A stretch of 64,000 nucleotides of DNA from Fimadaptatus sp948467645 (GTDB lineage: Bacteria; Bacillota; Clostridia; Christensenellales; Aristaeellaceae): the NCBI GenBank assembly GCA_948467645.1, contig CAOKFD010000003.1, forward strand, positions 1-64,000. The letters run 5' to 3'. The position numbers and the translations under genes are program-made. The notes beneath the pieces were generated by a model that saw only the letters and a list, made by a program, of their open reading frames with translations, did no database searches and had not been told where the DNA came from. Positions 17,906 to 26,197 of the stretch are shown here, piece by piece (positions within the stretch are counted from its first letter, which is position 1; every line of letters starts with the position of its first letter).

Positions 17906-18808
17906 ATGCTGGATCTGGGCAAAATGGATACCGAAAAGCGCAACGAGCGCACTATGCACATTGACGAAATGTCTACTTCCGAGATCGTGGCGCTGATAAA
18001 TTCCGAGGATCATCGCTGTGCCGAGGCGGTCAAGGCGGCTCTGCCCGAAATCGCGCAGGCGGTCGATATAATATACGGCAAGCTGCATAACGGCGGGCGT
18101 TTGATTTACTGCGGCGCGGGCACGTCGGGGCGGCTAGGCATACTGGACGCGTCGGAATGCCCGCCCACATACGGTGTGGATTCCAGCATGGTAATGGGAC
18201 TGATCGCGGGCGGCCCGGGCGCAATCATCAATGCGGTCGAGGGCGCGGAGGACGATGCGGCTTTAGGCGTAAACGATCTGCGCAGCATTGAATTCGGCGC
18301 GGGCGACGTACTGGTTGGCATTGCGGCCAGCGGGCGCACGCCTTACGTTATCGGCGCGATGGACTATGCGCACGAGATTGGCGCGCCGGTTATCGCGGTG
18401 GTATGCTGCTCGGGCAGTGAGATGTCTAAGCACGCGGATGTAACCATTGCGGCTGTGCCCGGCCCAGAGGTTGTGACGGGTTCGTCGCGCATGAAGAGCG
18501 GCACTTGCCAGAAGATGGTGCTTAACATACTATCCACCTCAACTATGATTAAGCTGGGCAAGGTATACGGCAATCTGATGGTGGATGTACGCGCGACCAA
18601 CGAAAAGCTGCGCAAGCGTGCCTTGTCGATAGTGCGTTCGGCGACCGGTGCGGATGAAGGCGAGGCGCAGGCGGCGTTGGATGCGTGCGGGCATTCGTGC
18701 AAGACTGCGATTGTGATGATACTGGCCGGTATGACTGCGGACGAAGCGGCCAAAGCGCTCAAGGAAGCGGACGGGCGCGTTGCGGGCGTACTGGCGGCCA
18801 AAAAGTAA
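17906..18808 (+). CDS. murQ: N-acetylmuramic acid 6-phosphate etherase
   Basis: 300 residues, normal length. Cytoplasmic SIS-fold lyase that removes the lactyl ether from MurNAc-6-phosphate, giving GlcNAc-6-phosphate and D-lactate. Motifs: RLIYCGAGTSGRLGILDASECPPTYG near residue 65, the EGAEDD acidic segment near 111, GIAASGRTPYVIGA near 137, and the PGPEVVTGSSRMKSGT box near 186. AGGAGG precedes the ATG. It sits in a three-gene operon with the D-glutamate cyclase-like gene and the kinase; the product goes to NagA and NagB at 0.3-2.2 kb. Confidence 0.97.
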   Translation: MLDLGKMDTEKRNERTMHIDEMSTSEIVALINSEDHRCAEAVKAALPEIAQAVDIIYGKLHNGGRLIYCGAGTSGRLGILDASECPPTYGVDSSMVMGLIAGGPGAIINAVEGAEDDAALGVNDLRSIEFGAGDVLVGIAASGRTPYVIGAMDYAHEIGAPVIAVVCCSGSEMSKHADVTIAAVPGPEVVTGSSRMKSGTCQKMVLNILSTSTMIKLGKVYGNLMVDVRATNEKLRKRALSIVRSATGADEGEAQAALDACGHSCKTAIVMILAGMTADEAAKALKEADGRVAGVLAAKK

Positions 18809-18823
18809 GAGGAGTTTACGATA

Positions 18824-19732
18824 ATGAGTTACTATTGCGGATGGGACGGCGGCGGGACCAAGACCGAGGTATACTGTATAGACGAGACGGGCGCGTGCAT
18901 TGCGGACGAATGCTTTGGGCCGCTCAACTTCAATGGCGTACCGCGCGAGCGTGTGGAGCAGACTGTGCGGGACAGCCTGGCGTTTATGAACAGTCTTCCC
19001 GGCGGCCTAAATGCGTGCAAGGCGCTTACAATAGGCATGGCTGGTGCGAGCAATCTTAAAGCGACGCAGGGCATGAACGATTTTGTACGTGCGAGCGGCT
19101 TTACGGGCAAGCTGGACGTCATCGGCGATCATGTGATTGCCTTAGCGGGCGCGATACGCGGTGCGGGCGCTGTGCTGGTTGCGGGCACGGGTGCGGTATG
19201 CCGCGCGCGCAGTTCGAGCGGCGAGTCATACGGTGTCGGCGGTTACGGTTATCTGATCGACGATTTAGGCAGCGGATATGCGATTGGGCGCGACATACTG
19301 GCCTCGGTTGCGCGTGCGGACGACGGGCGCAACGCGCCGACGTGTTTCACCGACATGGTATTCAAGCGTCTGGGCATAACGAACATCCGCGAGATGATAA
19401 CGTGGCTATACAGTCCGGACACAGGCAAGCGCGAGGTAGCGTCCTTAGCCCCACTGCTAAAGGAAGGTCTTGAGGCAGGCGACGCGGCGGCGCAGCAGAT
19501 AGCGGAAAAAGCGGCTCACGACCTCTCCGAGCTAGCCATAACGGCCTGGAAGCACACAGGCGACGCCGACTTCGAGCTAGCCCTGACCGGCAGCATCCTT
19601 AACCACTACCCCACCATCCGCGCGCGAGTAATCGAAATCTGCCAGTCCGAATGCCCCGGCATCAACATCATCAGTCCCCGCCACTCCCCCGCTTACGGCG
19701 CGGCCATGCTGGCTATGGAGAACGGGAGGTAA
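18824..19732 (+). CDS. BadF/BadG-family N-acetylhexosamine kinase
   Basis: 302 residues, ASKHA fold. N-terminal phosphate loop CGWDGGGTKTEVYCID, GMAGASNLKA near residue 66, AVLVAGTGAVCRARSSSGESYGVGGYGYLIDDLGSGYAIG near 115, and a C-terminal ALTGSILNHYP. This pattern is that of GlcNAc kinases and the MurNAc/GlcNAc kinases of Clostridia, which fit as partners of MurQ by supplying MurNAc-6-phosphate. I cannot tell which sugar is preferred. RBS AGGAG before the ATG. In the last 100 codons, CTA, TTA, CTC and TCC become more common than in the first part, just before the structured element at 19737. Confidence 0.92.
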   Translation: MSYYCGWDGGGTKTEVYCIDETGACIADECFGPLNFNGVPRERVEQTVRDSLAFMNSLPGGLNACKALTIGMAGASNLKATQGMNDFVRASGFTGKLDVIGDHVIALAGAIRGAGAVLVAGTGAVCRARSSSGESYGVGGYGYLIDDLGSGYAIGRDILASVARADDGRNAPTCFTDMVFKRLGITNIREMITWLYSPDTGKREVASLAPLLKEGLEAGDAAAQQIAEKAAHDLSELAITAWKHTGDADFELALTGSILNHYPTIRARVIEICQSECPGINIISPRHSPAYGAAMLAMENGR

Positions 19733-19736
19733 CGAG

Positions 19737-20165
19737 GGAGACGAGGGTTACGCTTCTTTCTTTTCGGAAGAAAAGAAAGAAGCAAAGAAAAGTCTATTGG
19801 GACTTTCGCCCGATTGGTTACTTGAATTAGCTGCTTTTTTATGGGGTATTTATTTTAGTGAGGCGGTTTGATTCTTTCGGATTGTTTTGCTCTAAGAGTC
19901 AGCCGCTTTTACTTTGGCTGGCTTTTGGGCTGACCGCGTTCTTTTATCTTTCTTCGATTCGGGATTCCGCGAATGGACGCTTTCTGTTTAGTTTGGCTGC
20001 GCCCGCGCCATGTTCGCCGCCCCTCGGCGGCTCAGAACATATTCGGCGGAACTTGCTCGCGCCCGCCGTAAAGTATGGCGGGCGTGAGTAATGCCATCCT
20101 GACGCGAAACTGGCTGTATTCGCGGCGCTGCTGGCTCGTGCCCGCCAAAAGCAGGGCGGCGCGAG
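19737..20165 (+). repeat. structured intergenic element, copy 1
   Basis: No gene is seen between 19733 and 20401. The first 430 bases match 45680-46133 in the same order. (1) A perfect 13-bp hairpin with a GGAA loop at 19753-19782. (2) The block CCCGATTGGTTACTT. (3) A hairpin GTCAGCC/GGCTGGC at 19898-19922. (4) A GGGATTCCGCG block and a CTGTTTAG block. (5) A GCCGCC/GGCGGC hairpin near 20026. (6) A 12-bp hairpin at 20056-20088. (7) TGTATTCGCGGCGCT at 20115-20129. (8) A last hairpin at 20135-20165. The arms differ between copies yet still pair, which suggests a folded RNA. Bases 20166-20361 hold nothing I recognise. The first hairpin may also end the murQ operon. Confidence 0.65.
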
Positions 20166-20362
20166 AAACCCTTGCAGCGTTTATATGGCGCTGACAACCG
20201 GCTGTAAGCTTACCTGCAACATAATCGACTTTGCGCACGTTCACTTCTGTACTTTGATGTATTGTTTTCAACAATCTGTGATTTGCTTAAAACTCATACC
20301 TGCAATTTCAGAAACGTCGTGCGCATCTTCATTTGCCATTTTCCCCTGCACACAACTACTCT

Positions 20363-20401
20363 TGCCGTCTTTGCGGCAGCGAAAGTGAGGCTGCGTATCT
20401 T
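20363..20401 (+). promoter_or_regulatory. structured leader of the MATE gene
   Basis: TGCCG/CGGCA hairpin, then CGAAAGTGAGGCTG carrying the GAGG ribosome binding site, then ATG at 20402. It matches the leader of the GpsA-like gene at 8684-8720 in order and sequence. Confidence 0.4.
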
Positions 20402-21817
20402 ATGAAAACGCGGTTTAACTGGAAGGACTTCATTAAGAAAGTCGCGGCTATTGCGGTACCCGTCGCGCTGCAAAACCTGCTGACCACCACCGGCAGCATG
20501 GTCGACACCATGATGATCGCACCCTTAGGCGAAACCAGCGTGGGCGCGGTCGGGCTATGCGCGCAGTTTTCGTCGCTCATGTTCTCCTGCTACTGGGGCT
20601 TTGTGGGCGGCGGTATGCTGTTTTTCTCGCAATACTGGGGCAACCGGGACGGCGACGGCATCAACCGGTCTTACGGCATGACTTTGGCATTCATGTCGGT
20701 TGTGGCAATTACGTTCATGATACTGGCCACCTGCTTCCCCCACCTCATAATGCAGCTTTATACCGACAAGGAGTCAATTCAGGAAATAGGCATAAAGTAC
20801 CTGCGCGTGGTGGGCTTTGCCTATCCGCTCCAGATACTCGCAATGGCAATGAGCGCGCTTCTGCGCTCCACCGAGCGCGTGCGCATACCGCTTTACGGCG
20901 CGGTCGCGAGCGTGGCCACCAACATACTGCTCAACTACCTGCTGATATTCGGCCATCTGGGCTTCCCGGCGATGGGCATACAGGGCGCGGCGCTGGCTAC
21001 CGCGTGCGCGGCGGGCGTTAACGTACTCGTCATTGTAATTGCCGCGCATTTGCAGAAGCATCCTTTCCTGCTGGCCGTCAACCGCCACTTCCACTGGAAC
21101 GGCCCTGCGCTAAAGGAATACCTGCGCAAGTGCTTCCCGATAATCTGCAATGAGCTGCTCATCGGCATCGGCATGATGGTTATCAACATGGTTCTGGGGC
21201 GGCAGTCGGAGCAGGCCATCGCCGCAACCGCGGTATTCCGCACGCTTGAGGGCTTTGTCATCGGCTTCTTCTCGGGCTTTTCCAACGCCGCGTCGGTGCT
21301 GGTGGGCAAGGAGGTCGGCGCGGGGCATCTGGACGACGCTTACGACCGCGCGGTGCGGCTGGTCTACATGTGCGGCGGTTGCATACTGGTGTGCTGTCTG
21401 TTCCTGCTGGCGGTACATGGGCCGCTGCTGCGCATGATGAGTCTGTCGGGCGAATCGTTTGAGATTGCGTCGGGCATGTTGGCGATATACTGTGCGGCGG
21501 CCGTTATCCGCATGTGCAACTGGACGCAGAACGACACGTACCGTTCGGCGGGCGACGCGGCTTACGGCACGATACTGGAGATCACGTTCATGTATCTGAT
21601 GGTGCTGCCGTGCGTATGCCTCAGCGGTTTGGTATTCAATGCACCGTTCATGCTGGTATTCGCGTGCTGCTACATCGACGAACCTATACGACTTGTGCTT
21701 ATGCAGAGGCATATGTTCTCGGGCAGGTGGGTAAAGCCGGTTACGCCCGAGGGCCGCGCGGCACTGCCCGCCTTCCTCGAAAAGCATAATAAGCGCGCTC
21801 GCAAGGCAGCGGCTTAA
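20402..21817 (+). CDS. MATE-family efflux transporter
   Basis: 471 residues with about twelve transmembrane helices in two similar halves, the size and layout of the MATE family, which exports drugs, metabolites or polar compounds using sodium or proton gradients. Family-typical segments: PVALQNLLTTTGSMVDTMMIAPLGETSVGAVGL near residue 19, FFSQYWGNRDGDGINRSYG near 75, and the equivalent FFSGFSNAASVLVGKEVGAGHLDDAYDRAV in the second half. The start at 20402 uses the GAGG of the shared leader motif. A strong terminator follows. Substrate unknown. Confidence 0.95.
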   Translation: MKTRFNWKDFIKKVAAIAVPVALQNLLTTTGSMVDTMMIAPLGETSVGAVGLCAQFSSLMFSCYWGFVGGGMLFFSQYWGNRDGDGINRSYGMTLAFMSVVAITFMILATCFPHLIMQLYTDKESIQEIGIKYLRVVGFAYPLQILAMAMSALLRSTERVRIPLYGAVASVATNILLNYLLIFGHLGFPAMGIQGAALATACAAGVNVLVIVIAAHLQKHPFLLAVNRHFHWNGPALKEYLRKCFPIICNELLIGIGMMVINMVLGRQSEQAIAATAVFRTLEGFVIGFFSGFSNAASVLVGKEVGAGHLDDAYDRAVRLVYMCGGCILVCCLFLLAVHGPLLRMMSLSGESFEIASGMLAIYCAAAVIRMCNWTQNDTYRSAGDAAYGTILEITFMYLMVLPCVCLSGLVFNAPFMLVFACCYIDEPIRLVLMQRHMFSGRWVKPVTPEGRAALPAFLEKHNKRARKAAA

Positions 21818-21836
21818 ATATGGCTAAGGCATAATA

Positions 21837-21895
21837 AGAACCGGGACTTCTCTAAGGGCGGTGCCCTGTGCGGAAGTTCCGGTTCTTTATATGTT
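21837..21895 (+). terminator. terminator of the MATE gene
   Basis: AGAACCGGGACTTC pairs with GAAGTTCCGGTTCT (one mismatch), and TTTATATGTTTT follows. Confidence 0.85.
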
Positions 21896-21898
21896 TTA

Positions 21899-21931
21899 GG
21901 CTCAGGCATGAACTCGAATTCAGCCTGAGCC
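21899..21931 (-). terminator. palindrome at the YitT gene end
   Basis: Perfect 9-bp arms GGCTCAGGC/GCCTGAGCC with a 15-base spacer, 26 bases past the stop codon at 21957. There is no T-run on the minus strand, so it may be a terminator hairpin or a protein site. Confidence 0.4.
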
Positions 21932-21956
21932 GCAATATATGCCTGAACCAGCTTGG

Positions 21957-22835
21957 TCAGCAGATGCGTTTGAAATTGCCCAGCGTTTCGTTTACTTCAG
22001 ACACGCACGCAAACGTGTCCGGGTAAGCGCTGATTATCTGAGTGAAGCGCGTGATCTGATGCTTGTTTATTACGCAGATGAGCATTGTCTTTTCGGTGTG
22101 CGAATAGCCGCCCTCGGCGCGGATTATCGTGGCGCTATGGCGCAGTTCGCGTATTACCTGATCGGTTATCTCCCTGGGATGAGCGGTTATCATTTCCACC
22201 TTCAGCGCGCGCTGGCCGCCCTTTAGAATGTTGTCGCTGATGTGCGTCGTGATGAAGCTGTAAATTATGCACAGTGCAACCGGCTCGATGTTGAAATCGT
22301 ATACGAAGTACGACATTATCGCGACGACCGTGTTCATTACGAATATGACCCTCATCATCGAGTATTCGGGGCGGCGCTTATGCACAAACGCTGCGATAAA
22401 GTCCGTGCCGCCGGTGCTTGCGCCCAGCTTGATCGACGCGCCGTATATAAGGCCGTTTATCGCGCCCGACACGACCGGCGCGAGCAGCGTGCTCCTGCCG
22501 TCGTCGGTGTGATAAATGAAGCGGCTCAGGTCTATCTTTGTCTGAAACAAAAGCAGCGCGCCCGAAAACACAAGCGCGAATGCAAACGTCTTCAGCGCGA
22601 AATCCCTGTCCACGAATATGAACGCAAGTATCGCCAGCGGGATATTGATTATAAGCGACATATAGCCCACGCTGAAATGAAACAGGTACTGCACCATGGT
22701 TGCGATACCGTTTATGCCCGTCGGTGCGAACGCGTTTTGCAATATGAATATCTGGTAGTTAAGCGCCATCGCCACTGCCAGAGTCATAATCGCGGCGTAT
22801 TCCCCCACGCGCCGCACATGCGCATTTGCCATCAT
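21957..22835 (-). CDS. YitT-family membrane protein (DUF161/DUF2179)
   Basis: About 292 residues. Five to six transmembrane helices in the first 180 residues (for example YAAIMTLAVAMALNYQIFIL and the SVGYMSLIINIPLAILAFIFV helix), with the typical STGGTDFIAAFVHK motif near residue 140. The C-terminal domain (KVEMITAHPREITDQVI...GGYSHTEKTMLICVINKHQ) is the DUF2179 ferredoxin-like, possibly ligand-binding, domain. YitT-like proteins are widespread in Firmicutes with unknown transport or sensing roles. The start at 22835 has GGAGG 6 bases upstream; 22832 is also possible. Confidence 0.93.
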   Translation of the reverse strand: MMANAHVRRVGEYAAIMTLAVAMALNYQIFILQNAFAPTGINGIATMVQYLFHFSVGYMSLIINIPLAILAFIFVDRDFALKTFAFALVFSGALLLFQTKIDLSRFIYHTDDGRSTLLAPVVSGAINGLIYGASIKLGASTGGTDFIAAFVHKRRPEYSMMRVIFVMNTVVAIMSYFVYDFNIEPVALCIIYSFITTHISDNILKGGQRALKVEMITAHPREITDQVIRELRHSATIIRAEGGYSHTEKTMLICVINKHQITRFTQIISAYPDTFACVSEVNETLGNFKRIC

Positions 22836-22981
22836 GCTCATCCTCCTTTGAATACCGTTGCCCATTATAGCACTATTTTTGCAGGTTGTAAATTCATTTT
22901 CGCGTTTTTTGACTGTTATCCGTCATTATTTTCTACAGTGTATTGCATTGTGCGTTTAAGGCAATTGTTGGCACGGCCTTA

Positions 22982-23010
22982 TTGACCCGGTTGTGCTTTG
23001 ATACTATACT
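22982..23010 (+). promoter_or_regulatory. promoter of the UroD-like gene
   Basis: TTGACC, 17-base spacer, TATACT, 32 bases before the ATG at 23043. Strong sigma-A match. Confidence 0.7.
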
Positions 23011-23042
23011 TACAGTATTAAAAGGCATACGGAGGTGCGGGT

Positions 23043-24047
23043 ATGAACTCAAAGCAGCGCCTTGACGCATACATCGGAGGTCAGACGGTTGACCGCCGCC
23101 CAAATCTTACGATACTCGGCAGCGTCGTGACGCGGTACGGCGGCATCGGCATGGACGAGTGCTGTACCGATTTTAGGCGGATGGTCGAATGCGCGCGCAG
23201 GGCGGCGCACGATCTGGAGATCGACTATATACAGATAGCCTCCGATCTGGCGCGCGAGGCCGAGGGCTACGGCTCAATACTGCGTTTCAGCGCGGATAAG
23301 GTGCCCGCCGTCACAAGGTATGCGCTGGACGACATTGGCCAGGCTGATGAGATAAAGCCGCTCCGTGCGCGCGAGATACCGCGGCTGTTCGATCTGGTCA
23401 GGGCTGCAAAGCTGGCGCTGGACGATCCCGATATTTATCCTATGACGCTGGCAGTGGGGCCTATGACCGTGGCGTGCTACCTGCGCGGCTTTCGCGAGAT
23501 TCTGTCTGACCTAAATGCCCGCCCCGACGCGGTGGGCGCACTGCTGGACAAGCTGTGCTTTACCACGCTGGACTTTATCGACGAGCTGGCAAATGTGGGT
23601 GCGCGGTACATGTACGTCGCCGACCCGGTTGCGTCGGTGGTAACGCCCGAGCAGTATGAACAGATCGTACTGCCGCGCCACAGGCGCATATTCGCGCGCA
23701 TGGAATCCGTCGGCATATGCGGCAGGCTGCACATGTGCGGCGACACGACGCGCATACTGCCCTACTCATGCGGCTGCGGCGCGCGCATAATCGACGTGGA
23801 CTCCCCCGTTGACTTGGGCAGGGCAATCGACATCGCGGACGAGCGCTGCATAATCGGCGGCAACATCAGCCCGCGGCGCGACGTGCATTCGTGCGGCGCG
23901 CGGCATACATACGACGCGATAATGGCGTGCGCGGCCAAGGCGGGCGGCAAACGCGCGCTGTTCATGCCCGGCTGTGAACTGCCCATCGATACGAAACGCG
24001 AGAACATAATGGCGATTGCTCAGGCGCTCAAGGATATTGGGGCTTGA
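23043..24047 (+). CDS. uroporphyrinogen decarboxylase-like methyltransferase (MtaA/CmuA type)
   Basis: 334 residues, TIM-barrel protein of the UroD superfamily. It has the zinc-thiol feature CGRLHMCGDT near residue 228 (His-x-Cys-Gly) and a second cysteine near the C-terminus (FMPGCELP), as in MtaA/MtbA/CmuA corrinoid methyltransferases rather than true heme-pathway HemE. These enzymes move methyl groups between corrinoid proteins and thiols such as coenzyme M or unknown acceptors. No corrinoid protein gene is adjacent, so the partner is elsewhere or the role differs. GGAGG before the ATG, strong promoter upstream, terminator after. Confidence 0.88.
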   Translation: MNSKQRLDAYIGGQTVDRRPNLTILGSVVTRYGGIGMDECCTDFRRMVECARRAAHDLEIDYIQIASDLAREAEGYGSILRFSADKVPAVTRYALDDIGQADEIKPLRAREIPRLFDLVRAAKLALDDPDIYPMTLAVGPMTVACYLRGFREILSDLNARPDAVGALLDKLCFTTLDFIDELANVGARYMYVADPVASVVTPEQYEQIVLPRHRRIFARMESVGICGRLHMCGDTTRILPYSCGCGARIIDVDSPVDLGRAIDIADERCIIGGNISPRRDVHSCGARHTYDAIMACAAKAGGKRALFMPGCELPIDTKRENIMAIAQALKDIGA

Positions 24048-24079
24048 ATGACTGCCTCAAAATAGCCTTACAGACATTT

Positions 24080-24128
24080 ACAGGCCGCTCATACGCCCGA
24101 TTGTGCGCTGAGCAGCCTGTCTTTTATT
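24080..24128 (+). terminator. terminator between the UroD-like and kinase genes
   Basis: ACAGGC-c-GCTCA pairs with TGAGC-a-GCCTGT, and CTTTTATT follows. It serves the plus-strand gene and can serve the convergent kinase gene. Confidence 0.8.
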
Positions 24129-24139
24129 ATGTGTCGGCT

Positions 24140-26008
24140 TTATTTAAGCGGCAGGGCTATCGTTGCGGTAAACACGCCGTCTTTCTGCTCCGTCATTATG
24201 TAACCGTCGTGCTTGCTCATTATCTCGCGCACGATCTGCAGGCCCCAGCCGTGTTCGGACGGCGAATGATTCGGCGATTGATTGGCACGCGCGCTGAACA
24301 TATTCTGGCACACGAACACAAAGAAGTTATTCTTGACCGACAGATCGAGGCCGACGTATGCCTGTTCCGGACTTACTCCCTCCAGCGCGCGCAGTACGTT
24401 GTCGGTTATGTTCATGAACACCGACGAATACTCCTCCTCGGACAGCGGCAGTTCGGGCGGCGCCTGCATACGCTTTACCTCGACGCGCACTCCGTGCTGG
24501 CTCAGCGCGCCCAACTTGCCGTTCAGGATTATGTCCAGCCGCTCGTTCTGGGTGTGTATCAGCGCCGTGCCAGTCTGCAGCCCGCCAATCAGCTTGTCAA
24601 GATAGCCATGCACCGCTTCAATATCGTCCATCTGGCGCAGGGCATAATAGTGGTGTTTGACCTCATGCCTTAATTTATAAGTATGCTCCTGCTGGTCGCG
24701 CAGCAAGCGGTAGCTTTCAAACATCAGCGCGTTGCGCTCGGATGTAATCTGGCGCTGTATAAGGCGCGTACGGTACGCCGCAGCTTCACGGGTGAGCGCC
24801 GCGACAGACGCCGCCGCGAAGCCCGCCTCCTGCAGCCGATACAGAAGCCATGTGGGTTCCGCGCTGCTAAAGCCAACCTGTATCTGCACCCATGCGTTGG
24901 CGCTATTAATCGCCATGCACGCCGCCAGCGCGGGCAATATGGCAATAAGGAACGGGCGCGCGAAGCTGCCGCGCTTTTTAAGTGCCGGAATCTGCATGAG
25001 TATCAGCGCGATAAGGCTGAAAAAGCTCAGGTTTATCAAAAACTGCTCTGCAAGGAATCCGCCCGCGGGCAGTACGCCCAGCATTGAAAGCACGACGTCC
25101 GCCGCGACCAGAATGCACAAGTCGTATCCGATCGCACGACCGCGCGGCGCCTGAAACGCAAGAAACAGCATCAGCGACACGATCGAAAACATGCGCGTGG
25201 AGAAAAAGTCGAACAGCGTCCCGCCCCACTGAAAATACCACGACAGATCAGAGTCCACCAGTCCGCGCGACATCATAAGCAGGCTGCAAAGCGACAGAAG
25301 CAGCGTTTCCCAATTGGTCTGGCCGCGGAAGATGGACATGATAAAGAATGCCAGAAACGCCGCGCCCAGCAGGTACAGCGCGAAATTAGGCAGCGCCCAC
25401 GCAAATCCGCTGGCGATCAGTCCGGACTCATATGCGTTCACGCTTTCAAGCGTGATGGTGCAAAACGTCGCGTCCAGCCTGCCCGGTATCTCGGGGATGG
25501 GCGGTGTCGACTGCACCACGATAAGTTCGCCATTCAGGTAGTCCCATGGCAGAGCCACGTTTATCGTCTCGTATCGGTCCGACGCAGGCGGCGAAAGCTG
25601 GTTTTCGGTCATAAGCTGTTCATACGTAAGATCGGGCCAATCGCTGTAAAGTATCTCGCCGTTCATGAGCACGGCTATATTGTCGTTTGCCACGGATATG
25701 CGCAGCGATGGCTGCACGATTGATTCGCTCATTACGCGGCGCGCGCGCAATGTCTGGCCGTCATAACTAAGGTCGGCGCAGGCGCCTACATCCGTTACGT
25801 CCAGCGTGCGCTCGACCGTGCCGTCGATTACATAAAACGTCCACCCTTTTTTATCGCCGTCCCACGGTCTGCCGTCGCTGGATTCCAATAAAAGACTCTT
25901 TTGCGACTGACCGGGCGACTGACACACAAATACCAATGCCCATCCGAATACGACCAGCATTACCGCTGCCATCAAAATGCCGCCGATTCTGACAAGCGTA
26001 TTTTTCAT
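24140..26008 (-). CDS. sensor histidine kinase, GHKL type
   Basis: 622 residues. Residues 1-30 form a signal anchor. About 30-200 is an extracellular beta-rich domain (EILYSDWPDL, INVALPWDYLNGELIVV) like the 7TMR-DISM extracellular domain. Then come about seven membrane helices to residue 400. The cytoplasmic part has the kinase H-box LRHEVKHHYYALRQ (phospho-accepting His), the N-box VFMNITDNVLRALE, and the G-box HGWGLQIVREIMSKHDG, as in AgrC/LytS-type kinases. It is divergent from the LytTR regulator at 26198, evidently its partner. The ATG at 26008 follows GAGG by 8 bases. The ligand is unknown; a carbohydrate is plausible from 7TMR-DISM precedent. Confidence 0.94.
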   Translation of the reverse strand: MKNTLVRIGGILMAAVMLVVFGWALVFVCQSPGQSQKSLLLESSDGRPWDGDKKGWTFYVIDGTVERTLDVTDVGACADLSYDGQTLRARRVMSESIVQPSLRISVANDNIAVLMNGEILYSDWPDLTYEQLMTENQLSPPASDRYETINVALPWDYLNGELIVVQSTPPIPEIPGRLDATFCTITLESVNAYESGLIASGFAWALPNFALYLLGAAFLAFFIMSIFRGQTNWETLLLSLCSLLMMSRGLVDSDLSWYFQWGGTLFDFFSTRMFSIVSLMLFLAFQAPRGRAIGYDLCILVAADVVLSMLGVLPAGGFLAEQFLINLSFFSLIALILMQIPALKKRGSFARPFLIAILPALAACMAINSANAWVQIQVGFSSAEPTWLLYRLQEAGFAAASVAALTREAAAYRTRLIQRQITSERNALMFESYRLLRDQQEHTYKLRHEVKHHYYALRQMDDIEAVHGYLDKLIGGLQTGTALIHTQNERLDIILNGKLGALSQHGVRVEVKRMQAPPELPLSEEEYSSVFMNITDNVLRALEGVSPEQAYVGLDLSVKNNFFVFVCQNMFSARANQSPNHSPSEHGWGLQIVREIMSKHDGYIMTEQKDGVFTATIALPLK

Positions 26009-26128
26009 TGTATTCACCTCGTCATGTCATTTACAGTTTGTTTCATATTAATATAATCATTTTATCACCTGTTTGTCAAGTTGCTTTTCCATCTCATGCA
26101 AAAAGCCGGCTTTTCATGCAGGTACGCG

Positions 26129-26157
26129 AGCGTTTTATCATAAACTTATGGTATACT
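26129..26157 (+). promoter_or_regulatory. promoter of the response regulator gene
   Basis: Extended -10 TGGTATACT at 26149-26157 with a poor -35, about 40 bases upstream of the ATG at 26198. Confidence 0.5.
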
Positions 26158-26197
26158 ATATTTACTGTACGTAATCTGCGAAGGAAGTGGGCGCAAT

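Noticed and set aside
19858..20274. Short open frames inside the structured element
   Set aside because: No ribosome binding sites, no match between the two copies at protein level, and frequent stop codons in copy 2.
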